Notes: generated by a model from the sequence alone, not told the origin. A stretch of DNA of 15,289 nucleotides from Candidatus Woesearchaeota archaeon (GCA_026394935.1 JAPLZR010000029.1:1-15289), one strand, 5' to 3'. Counted from the first letter of the stretch, positions 1 to 6,699 are shown. Translations and numbers: made by a program.

Positions 1-2
1 TT

Positions 3-107
3 TCGCGGAAGTCTTTGACTTCCGGGAACTCGAGAACGCAAAGCGTTCCTCGAGTCATCGCGCAGAACGAAGTTCTGCGGGAACTCGGCGAACTTCGTTC
101 GTCGAGT
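3..107. repeat. two-unit tandem array of paired hairpins
   Basis: Two units of about 55 bases (3-57 and 58-107) share one plan: TCGCG, a hairpin, the linker CGGGAACTCG (23-32 and 78-87), then a second hairpin ending in CGAGT. Hairpin 1A is 6-24 (CGGAAGTC, loop TTT, GACTTCCG). Hairpin 1B is 28-55 (ACTCGAG plus AACGC, loop AAA, one bulged C). Hairpin 2A is 61-79 (CGCAGAAC, loop GAA, GTTCTGCG). Hairpin 2B is 83-107 (11 pairs including one G-T, loop TTC). The stem sequences differ between units while pairing is kept. It is more GC-rich than its surroundings. Function is unknown: a dispersed palindromic repeat or structured RNA are both possible. Confidence 0.7.
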
Positions 108-200
108 AATCTCAGCGCGGGCGTTTTATGGACTTGACGTCCGGATTCTCTCTTCACAATGCATATTAAAACGGCTTTCTTACAGAATTCTATCAAAAAC

Positions 201-235
201 GGAGGCAACGACGAAACAAGTTTCGTCGAGTCTCC
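201..235 (+). other. hairpin in the leader of the metallopeptidase-like gene
   Basis: GGAG (201-204) pairs with CTCC (232-235), and inside it CGACGAAAC (209-217) pairs with GTTTCGTCG (220-228) around an AA loop. A perfect Shine-Dalgarno-like string, GGAGGTGAT (247-255), follows with no ATG at a useful distance. A possible TATA element (ATATTAAAA, about 163-171) lies upstream, so the hairpin could lie in a transcribed leader of roughly 160 bases. That it is transcribed is inference. Confidence 0.5.
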
Positions 236-274
236 TTGTATAACTCGGAGGTGATTGAAACAAAATTAAAAAAA

Positions 275-315
275 CCGGCTGGAAACGACCTCAACCCAGC
301 CGGATCTTTTTCTTT
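275..315 (+). terminator. terminator-like or attenuator-like hairpin
   Basis: CCGGCTGG (275-282) pairs perfectly with CCAGCCGG (296-303) and is followed by the T-rich run ATCTTTTTCTTT. This is the form of an intrinsic terminator, and T-tracts end transcription in archaea. It sits between the perfect Shine-Dalgarno-like string at 247-255 and the preferred ATG at 359, so it could end a short upstream transcript or act as an attenuator. If translation instead began at TTG 236 or GTG 251, the hairpin would lie inside the coding region. Confidence 0.45.
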
Positions 316-358
316 AATGACATTTTTGTCACCAAACTTTTTATCGTCAGGAGTCTTT

Positions 359-1144
359 ATGCCTGTTATTATGATGAATGCGTCACAGTCAGTGGATGAG
401 GTTGTAAAGGAATCTCAGAATAAATGGCAGAAGTATGTTGTAGATTCTCCTCTTGGTGCTGGCGCGAATGAGTTGTTTGAGAAGGCTGCAAGGATTGATC
501 CTGGTATTTACAAGGGCGAGGCAAAACCGTATCAAAGAACTGAAGTTCACGAGTCTTCTATTGAAACAGAGAAAAGAATGAGTAAGAAGAGCGAGAGTTT
601 GGATGATAGGCTTGGCCGTCAGCATTATGATGCGGGGAAGCGTTTGCCTGCTGATAGGCAGAAATATTCCGGTAGTTTTGAGGATGTTGCTAAGCAGTAT
701 TTGTCTGGCGAGGGGAAAGAGCTTTATGGTTATTTGCGCGCAAAAGGTCGTGACTTTTATGATATTACTGGGATTGTTTCTGCAAAGTTAAAGGATGACA
801 GGGCTATTGCTGGTCTTGCAATTAAGGGTAAGGATGCTGTTTTGGCTGGTTCTCACGACTTCGAGAAAAGGATTTCACAGCTTGCCCGTCATTATGGTGT
901 TTCTGGTGACCGTGCAAAGTCTTATGTTCTTGCTCACGAGTTCGCGCACGCTTCCCAGAAGGGCAAGTATTTTGATGATGATATTCAGCGAGAGCTTGAT
1001 GTCGAGAATACTTTGAAGGAATACTTTTCTGCAAAGGGCGATAAGGATTTGGCTGATATCGCCGGCGACCGTGCTTCGAATGTTACCAGGAATTACGGCG
1101 GTGCACGTTCGTATAAGCCCGCTCAGGCAAGTTCTGCTAACTGA
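359..1144 (+). CDS. HExxH metallopeptidase-like protein of unknown family
   Basis: A 261-residue soluble protein. The only recognisable motif is HEFAH at residues 193-197, preceded by a hydrophobic helix (SYVLAHEFAHA). This is the zincin pattern in which two His bind zinc and Glu activates water. A third ligand may be Glu212 or Glu216 (ELDVEN), as in gluzincin-like folds, though that is inference. The first 130 residues are charged and likely helical. No signal peptide or membrane segment is seen. ATG 359 was chosen because AGGAG (349-353) sits 5 bases upstream. The frame stays open to TTG 236 and also has ATG 317, but those starts would run through the hairpin at 275-303. The substrate is unknown and I could not assign a named peptidase family. 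Confidence 0.7.
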   Translation: MPVIMMNASQSVDEVVKESQNKWQKYVVDSPLGAGANELFEKAARIDPGIYKGEAKPYQRTEVHESSIETEKRMSKKSESLDDRLGRQHYDAGKRLPADRQKYSGSFEDVAKQYLSGEGKELYGYLRAKGRDFYDITGIVSAKLKDDRAIAGLAIKGKDAVLAGSHDFEKRISQLARHYGVSGDRAKSYVLAHEFAHASQKGKYFDDDIQRELDVENTLKEYFSAKGDKDLADIAGDRASNVTRNYGGARSYKPAQASSAN

Positions 1145-1152
1145 CAATAATC

Positions 1153-1160
1153 AATATATA
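1153..1160 (+). promoter_or_regulatory. TATA box for the DNA ligase gene
   Basis: AATATATA is centred about 26 bases before ATG 1183 in the 38-base gap after the preceding stop. That is the archaeal TATA-to-start spacing, so the transcript is predicted to be leaderless. No Shine-Dalgarno sequence precedes the ATG, which agrees. Confidence 0.65.
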
Positions 1161-1182
1161 CTATGTCTTTTTTCGTTTTCTT

Positions 1183-2937
1183 ATGCAATACTCGGTTTTG
1201 GTTGGGGTGTATGAACAGCTTGAGGCAACAAGCAAGCGTTTGGAGAAGACTTTCATCTTGTCTGAATTTTTGAAATCTGCTGATAATCTTGACAAGGTTG
1301 TTTTGCTGGTGCAGGGTCGTGTTTTTCCTAATTGGGATCAGCGCGAGCTTGGCATGGCTGCTAAATTGCTTGTTAAAGCTCTTTCTCTTGCTACCGGCGC
1401 TGCTTTGGACAAGATAGAGAGTGTTTGGAAGGAAACCGGCGATATTGGTACTGTTGCTTTGGAGCTTACTAAGAAGAAGTCTCAGGCTACTTTGTTTTCT
1501 CAGCCTTTGTCTGTTCAGAAGGTTTTTGATAATTTGCAGAAGATTCCGGAATTGGAGGGTTTGGGCAGTGTTGATAGGAAAGTTCAGTTGGTTGCTGAAT
1601 TGCTGACGAGTGCTTCTCCTGTTGAAGCTAAGTACATCATTCGTACTATTCTTGGAGAGTTGAGGGTTGGTCTTGGTGAGGGTACTGTTCGTGATGCTAT
1701 TGTTTGGGCGTTTTTTGGAGACAAGGCAGGTGTGAAATATGATAAGGCAACCAATGAATTGGATTTATCTGATGACGAAAGGATGAATTATGACAAGTAT
1801 GTTGTTCTTGTTCAGGAGGCTTTGGATGTTGTTAATGATTTTGGCGAGGTTGCTAAGATTGCTAAAGAGGGCGGTGATTTGCTGAATGTTTCTTTGAAGA
1901 TTGGCAAGCCTGTGAAGGTTATGCTGTTCAAAAAAGCGAAAGATATCAAGGATGGTTTTGAGAATGTTGGAAAGCCTGCTGCCTGTGAGTTCAAGTATGA
2001 TGGTTTTCGTTTGCAGATTCACAAGTTCGCTAAAATTAGATTATTCACCCGTCGTTTGGAGGATGTTACTGCCCAGTTTCCTGATGTTGTTCAGAGGATT
2101 GCGAAGAATGTTAAGGGTGACTGCATTATTGATGCTGAAGTTGTCGGCATTGAGAAGGGGAAATATTTGCCTTTCCAGAGTATCAGCCAGAGGATTAAGA
2201 GGAAGTATGATATTGAGGAGATGTCAAGGAAGTTTCCTGTTGAGGTGAACGTTTTTGATGTCTTGTTTTGTGACGGAAAAAATTTATTGAAAATGCCTTT
2301 TATTGAAAGGAGAAAAATTCTTGAGAAAATAATCATCCAGGTTCCTTTTGAGATTAAGCTTGCAGAGGAAATTATTACGGATGATGAGTCTGTTGCTGAG
2401 AAGTTTTACAGGTCTTCTCTTCTTGCTGGCAATGAGGGCATGATGATGAAGAATTTGCAGGGTATTTACAAGCCTGGTTCTCGTGTTGGTTTTGGTATGA
2501 AGGTTAAGCCTACCATGGATACTTTGGAGGTTGTTATTGTTGGTGCTGAGCGGGGCGAGGGCAAGAGAGGTCAGTGGCTTGCGAGTTTTGTTGTTGCTGT
2601 TCGTGATCCTGAAACTGGCGAGTTTGTTGAGGTTGGCCGTGTTGGCACTGGTATTAAGGAGAAGGTTGAGGAGGGTGTTAGTTTTGAGCAGTTGACTCAA
2701 TTGCTTCAGCCGTTGATTATTGAAGAAAAAGGTCGCGAGGTTAAGGTTAAGCCCGAGATTGTTATTGAGGTTGATTATGAGGAGATTCAGAAGTCTCCTA
2801 CTTATTCTTCTGGTTTCGCGCTTAGATTTCCGAGACTGGTAAAACTCAGGGAAGACCGTTCACCAGAAGATATTAATACAGTTGACGACATTCGTGATTT
2901 AGCTGAAAGTCAGCGTGGTAGAGGTGAACTTAAATGA
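1183..2937 (+). CDS. lig: ATP-dependent DNA ligase (archaeal type)
   Basis: Seals nicks in duplex DNA, for example between Okazaki fragments, through an enzyme-AMP intermediate. At 584 residues it has the usual archaeal length. The order is an N-terminal DNA-binding domain (about 1-240), the nucleotidyltransferase core and a C-terminal OB fold. Motif I is KYDGFR with the adenylated lysine at K271. Motif III is VFDVLF (357-362), motif IV EGMMMK (418-423), and motif V MKVK (439-442). All catalytic motifs are present, so it should be active. Translation probably begins at the 5' end of a leaderless mRNA. The stop overlaps the next gene's start (ATGA at 2934-2937), suggesting coupled translation with the lipoprotein downstream. 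Confidence 0.97.
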   Translation: MQYSVLVGVYEQLEATSKRLEKTFILSEFLKSADNLDKVVLLVQGRVFPNWDQRELGMAAKLLVKALSLATGAALDKIESVWKETGDIGTVALELTKKKSQATLFSQPLSVQKVFDNLQKIPELEGLGSVDRKVQLVAELLTSASPVEAKYIIRTILGELRVGLGEGTVRDAIVWAFFGDKAGVKYDKATNELDLSDDERMNYDKYVVLVQEALDVVNDFGEVAKIAKEGGDLLNVSLKIGKPVKVMLFKKAKDIKDGFENVGKPAACEFKYDGFRLQIHKFAKIRLFTRRLEDVTAQFPDVVQRIAKNVKGDCIIDAEVVGIEKGKYLPFQSISQRIKRKYDIEEMSRKFPVEVNVFDVLFCDGKNLLKMPFIERRKILEKIIIQVPFEIKLAEEIITDDESVAEKFYRSSLLAGNEGMMMKNLQGIYKPGSRVGFGMKVKPTMDTLEVVIVGAERGEGKRGQWLASFVVAVRDPETGEFVEVGRVGTGIKEKVEEGVSFEQLTQLLQPLIIEEKGREVKVKPEIVIEVDYEEIQKSPTYSSGFALRFPRLVKLREDRSPEDINTVDDIRDLAESQRGRGELK

Positions 2938-3437
2938 AATGGGAACTTATTGTTTTGTTGATATTCTTGGTTGCCTGCGCTAAGCCTGCAGTAATGGATA
3001 AGGCTGTTCAGCCGAGTGTGGATAAGGCAGAGATAGATATTGCTAAGGCTGTTCAGCTTGGCAAGCCGATTAAGTGTGTTTCTGTGCAGGCTGGTCAGAC
3101 TGCGACTATTTACTTGAAGGGCAGCAGGATGCGTATGGATACTTTGCCTGTTGATGCTCACGGCATTTACACTGAGGACACTATGTATACTTGGCAGGGT
3201 AAGCAGGGCACTATTATGAAGATGGCGGATGTTAAGCAGATATCTGCAGATGCTGGTCAGCAGTATAAGCCGAAATCTCAGGATGAGGTTATTGAGAATG
3301 CTAAGAAAGTGAATTCCAAATGCGAGCCTGCTGACGTTCCTGAGTCGATGTTTGTTCCTCCTTCGGATGTTCAGTTCCAGGATTTGGGATCGATGATTAA
3401 GCAGATTGAAGGTATGACTAAGGACTTCCAGAAATAG
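2934..3437 (+). CDS. predicted lipoprotein, possibly LolA/DUF4412-like
   Basis: A 167-residue secreted protein. A short hydrophobic signal peptide ends in a lipobox, LVAC, with the lipidated cysteine at C15, so the mature protein should be tethered to the outer face of the membrane. The central part (TIYLKGSRMRMDT, then GIYTEDTMYTWQGKQG and MKM) resembles the LolA/DUF4412-like beta-sheet pattern, in which a strand reading 'RMRMD' precedes a 'DTMYTW' strand; I recall this pattern from small archaeal and bacterial lipoproteins. That family match is tentative. Two further cysteines (in IKCVSV and NSKCEP) could form a disulfide. It overlaps the ligase stop by ATGA, so it is probably co-transcribed, but no functional link to ligation is evident. 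Confidence 0.75.
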   Translation: MKWELIVLLIFLVACAKPAVMDKAVQPSVDKAEIDIAKAVQLGKPIKCVSVQAGQTATIYLKGSRMRMDTLPVDAHGIYTEDTMYTWQGKQGTIMKMADVKQISADAGQQYKPKSQDEVIENAKKVNSKCEPADVPESMFVPPSDVQFQDLGSMIKQIEGMTKDFQK

Positions 3438-3476
3438 TTTTATATAGTTTGTAATTGATATTTGCTGAAAAGAGGT
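3437..3476 (+). promoter_or_regulatory. TATA box and ribosome binding site for the nitroreductase gene
   Basis: TTTTATATAG (about 3437-3446) starts at the lipoprotein stop codon and predicts a transcript start near 3468. AGAGGT (3471-3476) is a Shine-Dalgarno sequence 3 bases before ATG 3480 and decides that start over the in-frame TTG at 3462. Confidence 0.55.
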
Positions 3477-3479
3477 ACA

Positions 3480-4112
3480 ATGGACGCGCTTGATTGTATT
3501 GCAACGAGGAGGAGTGTTCGCAAGTTCTTGGACATCCCTGTCGAGTTTGAAAAATTGGGGAATGTTCTTGATGCTGGAAGGTTTGCTCCGAGCGCGGGTA
3601 ATTTGCAGGATTGGAAGTTTATTTTGATTACGGATCCCAAAGCCCGTCAGGAGGTTGCAAAAGCGTGTGTTGAGCAGTTTTGGATTGGTACTGCTCCTGT
3701 GATTGTTATTGTTTGCACTGATCCTGATAAGACCAAGCGTTTCTATGGTCGTGCTGGTGAAAAGTTCAGTATTCAGAATGGTGCTGCTGTTGTGCAGAAT
3801 ATGCTTTTGGCAGCGCATTCAGAGGGTCTTGGGAGCTGCTGGATTGGCGCTTTTGAGGATGAGGCGTTGAAGCGCTTGTTGAATATTCCTGACAGCATCA
3901 TTATTCAGGCTGTTGTTCCTCTTGGTTATCCTGACGAGAAAGTTCCTGTGCCTTTGCGTTTCACTCTTGAGAATGTGACTTACATTGATAGTTGGGGCAA
4001 TCGCATTAAGGACCTTGCAGCGTATATGGAATGGTATGGTGAGCACGTGCAGAAAGCAATTCAGAGGGGCAAGGAAATGGTCAAGGAATTTGTCAGGAAG
4101 CTTCAGCAGTAG
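3480..4112 (+). CDS. nitroreductase-family flavoprotein
   Basis: A 210-residue FMN-dependent NAD(P)H oxidoreductase of the nitroreductase fold; the physiological substrate cannot be read from sequence. The N-terminal RRSVRKF (residues 10-16) is the classic FMN-phosphate-binding signature. APSAGNLQDW follows in the usual place, then a hydrophobic strand (APVIVIVC), the helix GAAVVQNMLLAAHSEGLGSC, and VVPLGYPDEKVP near the end, all in family order. Such proteins normally act as dimers with FMN at the interface. The start is ATG 3480 with AGAGGT upstream. It is the last gene before the long spacer ahead of ftsZ. Confidence 0.93.
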   Translation: MDALDCIATRRSVRKFLDIPVEFEKLGNVLDAGRFAPSAGNLQDWKFILITDPKARQEVAKACVEQFWIGTAPVIVIVCTDPDKTKRFYGRAGEKFSIQNGAAVVQNMLLAAHSEGLGSCWIGAFEDEALKRLLNIPDSIIIQAVVPLGYPDEKVPVPLRFTLENVTYIDSWGNRIKDLAAYMEWYGEHVQKAIQRGKEMVKEFVRKLQQ

Positions 4113-4120
4113 TTCTCGAT

Positions 4121-4176
4121 AATTAGACACTCCTCACGACGCATTCCTAAGTCCCTTATGTCGCACTCGTTCGTCG
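4121..4176 (+). repeat. dispersed 56-base structured element, plus-strand copy
   Basis: Begins 9 bases after the nitroreductase stop. Its first 17 bases, AATTAGACACTCCTCAC, are identical to the minus-strand copy at 10512-10457, and the two align without gaps over 56 bases with 43 identities by my count. The conserved core is AAGTCCCTT, and both copies end in GTTCGTCG. A small stem TAAG (4148-4151)/CTTA (4155-4158) closes a TCC loop; the other copy has GAAG/CTTC around the same loop, a compensatory G-C to T-A change. CGAC (4137-4140)/GTCG (4160-4163) could form an outer stem. Confidence 0.6.
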
Positions 4177-4345
4177 ATAAATGCCGCTCTGCCTCAGCAC
4201 ATAATTTATCTGTCCAATCTTAGTGACGAAAAAAATAAAATCCTACACCAGAGTAGTAACACCCTTTTCTGAGCCTTACATCGTCTATATTTCCACGAGA
4301 AGCAAAGGTACGTAACTTGAATATCTATTTCTCACTACGAGAATG
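4177..4345. other. spacer with no recognised feature
   Basis: Between the dispersed element and the ftsZ promoter. No frame on either strand holds a convincing gene, and no tRNA or clear box C/D motif was found. It is AT-rich with several A runs. Confidence 0.5.
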
Positions 4346-4364
4346 TTTATAAACCCTTTATAAT
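4346..4364 (+). promoter_or_regulatory. tandem TATA boxes for ftsZ
   Basis: TTTATAAA (4346-4353) and TTTATAAT (4357-4364) lie 11 bases apart, predicting starts near 4376 and 4387. Either start gives ftsZ a leader of about 205-215 bases, unlike most genes here, which look leaderless or have very short leaders. Confidence 0.6.
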
Positions 4365-4379
4365 GAAAGAAAAATATTG

Positions 4380-4441
4380 CACTTACTTTGTTGGCGCAAA
4401 GTAGTGTTCGGTTGTTCAAAAGTTTTGGCGAACGTTTGAAC
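4380..4441 (+). promoter_or_regulatory. twin hairpins with identical TTGGCG loops in the ftsZ leader
   Basis: Hairpin 1: CACT and ACTTTG (4380-4383, 4385-4390) pair with CAAAGT and AGTG (4397-4406) around loop TTGGCG (4391-4396), with one bulged T. Hairpin 2: GTTCAAA (4414-4420) and GTT (4422-4424) pair with AAC (4431-4433) and TTTGAAC (4435-4441) around loop TTGGCG (4425-4430), with one A/G mismatch. Both lie downstream of the predicted start sites, so they would be in the ftsZ mRNA leader or in a separate small RNA. The function is unknown. Confidence 0.55.
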
Positions 4442-4590
4442 GCTGTTGTTTGATAACATTTTTCTTGAACTAGATATTGTACTCGTTGGCACGATCACAA
4501 CACCTTCTAAGGAAGCTAATACACTCCCAATATTTAATTTTTATCCTTAACGTGGGGGTAGTAAAAACACACCAAAAGGGGGGATATGAA

Positions 4591-5646
4591 ATGGATATTT
4601 CAATGGAAAGAGAAGAAACATTTGATGGACTTGCTATAGGTCAAGCCAACATTAAGGTTATTGGTTGTGGCGGCGCGGGTAATAATATGGTTACCTGGCT
4701 GTACAAACGCGGAATTAAGGGCGCGGAGATTATTGCTGTTAATACTGACATTCAGCATTTGAAGATTAGTGAAGCTGATAAAAAGTTCACAATTGGAAAG
4801 GAATGCACTCGAGGTCTTGGCTGCGGTGGTTTCCCGCAGAAGGGCGCAGAGGCTGCTCAGGAATCCATTAATGATTTGAAGACTGCTTTGAAAGGCGGAG
4901 ACATGGTTTTTGTCTGTGCAGGTATGGGAGGAGGAACTGGTACTGGTTCTGCTCCGATTGTTGCACAGCTCTGCAAGGATATGGGCGCGATTGTTATTGG
5001 TACGGTTACTATGCCGTTCAATATTGAGCGTGCTCGTATTGAAAAGGCAGAGCACGGTCTTGAACTGTTGAGAAAGGCTTCTGACACTGTTATTGTTATT
5101 GACAATAACAGGCTTGTGCAGATTGCCGGCAATTTGCCTGTTCAGCAGGCTTTTGCTGTTGCTAATGAATTGGTTTCAACTATGATTAAGGGTATTGTTG
5201 AAACTATTGCAATTCCATCTTTGGTCAATCTTGACTTTGCTGATGTAAAGGCAATTATGACTAACGGTGGTGTGGCTGCCATAGGTGTGGGCAGTTCCGA
5301 CACTACCAATAGAGTGGAAGAAGCTGTTAAAGGAGCTCTTGAGAACCCCTTGCTTGATATTAACTACAACGGTGCAACTGGCGCATTGATTCACGTCTGG
5401 GGCGGTCCTGACATGACTCTGGAAGAGATTAACAGGGTTGGTGAATTGGTGACTACAGAAATGGACGAGGACGCAAATGTCATCTGGGGCGCGCGTGTTT
5501 CAGATGATATGAAGGGCAAGATCATGGTGATGACTATCATCACCGGTGTGAAGAGTTCTGCTATTATTGGTCAGGCTACTCCTAACAGGCATGCAGTAAC
5601 TGCCCAGCAGATGTCTGACGAGCTCGGCATCGAAATTATTCGTTAA
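4591..5646 (+). CDS. ftsZ: cell division protein FtsZ, FtsZ2-like
   Basis: A tubulin-like GTPase that polymerises at the division site; 351 residues. GCGGAGNN (25-32) binds nucleotide, GGGTGTG (113-119) is the tubulin/FtsZ signature, and NLDFAD (213-218) is the T7 loop that completes the neighbour's active site. The stretches IERARIEKAEHGLE, IVIDNNRL and IPSLVNLDFAD resemble archaeal FtsZ2 more than FtsZ1; this subgroup call comes from recall. The usual GLGAGG reads GLGCGG (75-80) here. The chain ends in LGIEIIR, without the bacterial C-terminal peptide. ATG 4591 is preferred because GGGGGG (about 4577-4583) lies just upstream and homology starts soon after. The frame is open to TTG 4477, but that part is not FtsZ-like. 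No second ftsZ is in the window. Confidence 0.95.
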   Translation: MDISMEREETFDGLAIGQANIKVIGCGGAGNNMVTWLYKRGIKGAEIIAVNTDIQHLKISEADKKFTIGKECTRGLGCGGFPQKGAEAAQESINDLKTALKGGDMVFVCAGMGGGTGTGSAPIVAQLCKDMGAIVIGTVTMPFNIERARIEKAEHGLELLRKASDTVIVIDNNRLVQIAGNLPVQQAFAVANELVSTMIKGIVETIAIPSLVNLDFADVKAIMTNGGVAAIGVGSSDTTNRVEEAVKGALENPLLDINYNGATGALIHVWGGPDMTLEEINRVGELVTTEMDEDANVIWGARVSDDMKGKIMVMTIITGVKSSAIIGQATPNRHAVTAQQMSDELGIEIIR

Positions 5647-5651
5647 ATTCT

Positions 5652-5740
5652 TTGCCTTCAATCATACCACCCCCAACGCGCTTGATGCGCAGATTGAAGG
5701 CAATCCTTGGCCCCTCCAGTTGGAGGGGTTATTTTTTTTT
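5652..5740 (+). terminator. double-hairpin terminator of ftsZ
   Basis: Six bases after the stop, TTGCCTTCAATC (5652-5663) pairs perfectly with GATTGAAGGCAA (5692-5703) and encloses a smaller GCGC/GCGC hairpin (5678-5690). Next, CCCCTCC (5711-5717) pairs with GGAGGGG (5722-5728), followed by TTATTTTTTTTT. The second hairpin plus T-tract looks like a strong intrinsic terminator; the first may protect the 3' end. Confidence 0.8.
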
Positions 5741-5778
5741 AATAAATCTTTAATACTGTTGTCTTCTGTGCTCTTTTT

Positions 5779-5859
5779 ATGACGGATTGTGAGGAAATAA
5801 TGCAGATTATTGGATTTCTTGATGATATCATCACAAAAAACGAGCTTGATAAGAGTTAA
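5779..5859 (+). CDS. possible 26-residue small protein or gene remnant
   Basis: Reads MTDCEEIMQIIGFLDDIITKN and then ELDKS, an acidic peptide with a plausible helix. A TATA-like TTTAATA (5749-5755) lies 27 bases upstream, matching the leaderless pattern of the neighbours. In another frame directly after the stop, a short open stretch (SVDVMLNKVINSEKSRKPTKA region, 5859-5921) could be its frameshifted continuation. It also contains the 14-base palindrome TGATGATATCATCA (5820-5833). It may be a real small gene or the 5' stub of a broken one. Confidence 0.25.
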   Translation: MTDCEEIMQIIGFLDDIITKNELDKS

Positions 5860-6115
5860 GTGTTGATGTGATGCTGAATAAAGTAATTAATTCAGAGAAA
5901 TCGCGCAAACCGACTAAAGCATGAAACTTGCAGGTCAGGTCAGAGGTGTACGCATTTCTAATGCGTTCGAGTTCAAGAGCAACAGTTCTGGCAAGAGCAG
6001 TTTTTGATGATCTAAGAAGGTCTAGCTGTCCCCCAAGATATCTTGCGGTTATACTGTAGTGTGCCTGCCTTATGTTTTCTTCAGGAATGTGCTGGGACTT
6101 GTGGGCAACAGGCAA
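5831..6115 (-). pseudogene. open frame of unclear status, possible gene fragment
   Basis: 94 residues on the minus strand. The composition looks protein-like, with amphipathic helices (for example QLDLLRSSKTALARTVALEL). However, its only start is TTG, an in-frame stop lies two codons upstream, there is no Shine-Dalgarno sequence, and no TATA box was noticed. I read it as a fragment or fortuitous frame. No family was recognised. Confidence 0.25.
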
Positions 6116-6211
6116 GTTTCAGGCGTTGCTGATCTGACCACAGGGTTCAAGGCAAGACCAGATAAATTTTTGGATGGAATGAGGGAGATATACCCAGAGT
6201 TGACACAATGA
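6026..6211 (+). pseudogene. 3' end of a possibly disrupted gene overlapping the next gene by ATGA
   Basis: This frame is open after a stop at 6023-6025 and ends at TGA 6209-6211, which overlaps the next ATG as ATGA, the arrangement expected of a real upstream operon gene. Its last residues (DLTTGFKARPDKFLDGMREI, then YPELTQ) look like protein. No good start was found: GTG 6089 has AGGA only 2 bases before it. It could be a very short gene of 36-40 residues or the tail of a gene broken by frameshifts. Confidence 0.35.
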
Positions 6212-6699
6212 CAGACAAAATTTATATATTTGGAGAGCTTAACAACACCCAGATGAAAACAATTGATATTAGGCCGGTATCCGAGCTTGATGAACTTGGC
6301 GCAAGCGGAGCATATGTGCGTGTTCCTCAAAACGGTAGAGGGTACACTTGCCACTTAAAAAACGGTCAAAGCTTGACATTTGCAATGCGCATAAGACCTG
6401 CTTTCAGGGTTTATGGAACGTTTAGAGAGGATGATTATGAAGTTCCCGAATTTGGACTTAGAATTGATAAGATGCTTCGGCAGGAAAAAGACATCTCCGT
6501 TTCAGGCATAGGGGACTGCCTAGTATATAGAAGGCATCTTGAAAGTGTTCCCAAAGGTTCTGCTTTACCAGAAGCCGTTCGAGCTTTTGTTTCTGATGTT
6601 CTCTCTGTTTCTCCGCACGTTGCTGATATGGTTGAGCGTGATAATAAAAAATTAATGGAAAGAGTGGCAGATATCTGCAGAAAATACAAGGATAACTGA
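6208..6699 (+). CDS. hypothetical protein
   Basis: 163 residues, soluble, with no signal peptide or membrane segment. The first 90 residues look like mixed beta structure (KIYIFGEL, GAYVRVPQNGRGYTCHLKN, FAMRIRPAFRVYGTF). The C-terminal 60 are helical and charged (VRAFVSDVLSVSPHVADMVE, ending ADICRKYKDN). I do not recognise the family. It starts in an ATGA overlap with the preceding fragment and ends 19 bases before dphB, so it is likely co-transcribed with dphB; that gives no firm hint of function. Confidence 0.7.
   Translation: MTDKIYIFGELNNTQMKTIDIRPVSELDELGASGAYVRVPQNGRGYTCHLKNGQSLTFAMRIRPAFRVYGTFREDDYEVPEFGLRIDKMLRQEKDISVSGIGDCLVYRRHLESVPKGSALPEAVRAFVSDVLSVSPHVADMVERDNKKLMERVADICRKYKDN

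Noticed and set aside
2910..3818. A 302-codon open frame on the minus strand opposite the lipoprotein and nitroreductase genes
   Set aside because: It is antisense to two well-supported genes and has Asn/Ser/Thr/Arg-rich, non-globular sequence. The genome's codon bias (few TTA, CTA, TCA codons) leaves long stop-free antisense frames, as also seen opposite the ligase, ftsZ and XPD.
4477..4590. A 38-codon N-terminal extension of ftsZ from TTG 4477
   Set aside because: The extension is not FtsZ-like, and a G-rich ribosome binding sequence sits just before ATG 4591, where the normal FtsZ N-terminus begins.
5820..5833. 14-base perfect palindrome TGATGATATCATCA as a regulator binding site
   Set aside because: It lies inside a possible small coding frame, is AT-rich, has no second copy noticed in the window and no adjacent promoter that it would control.
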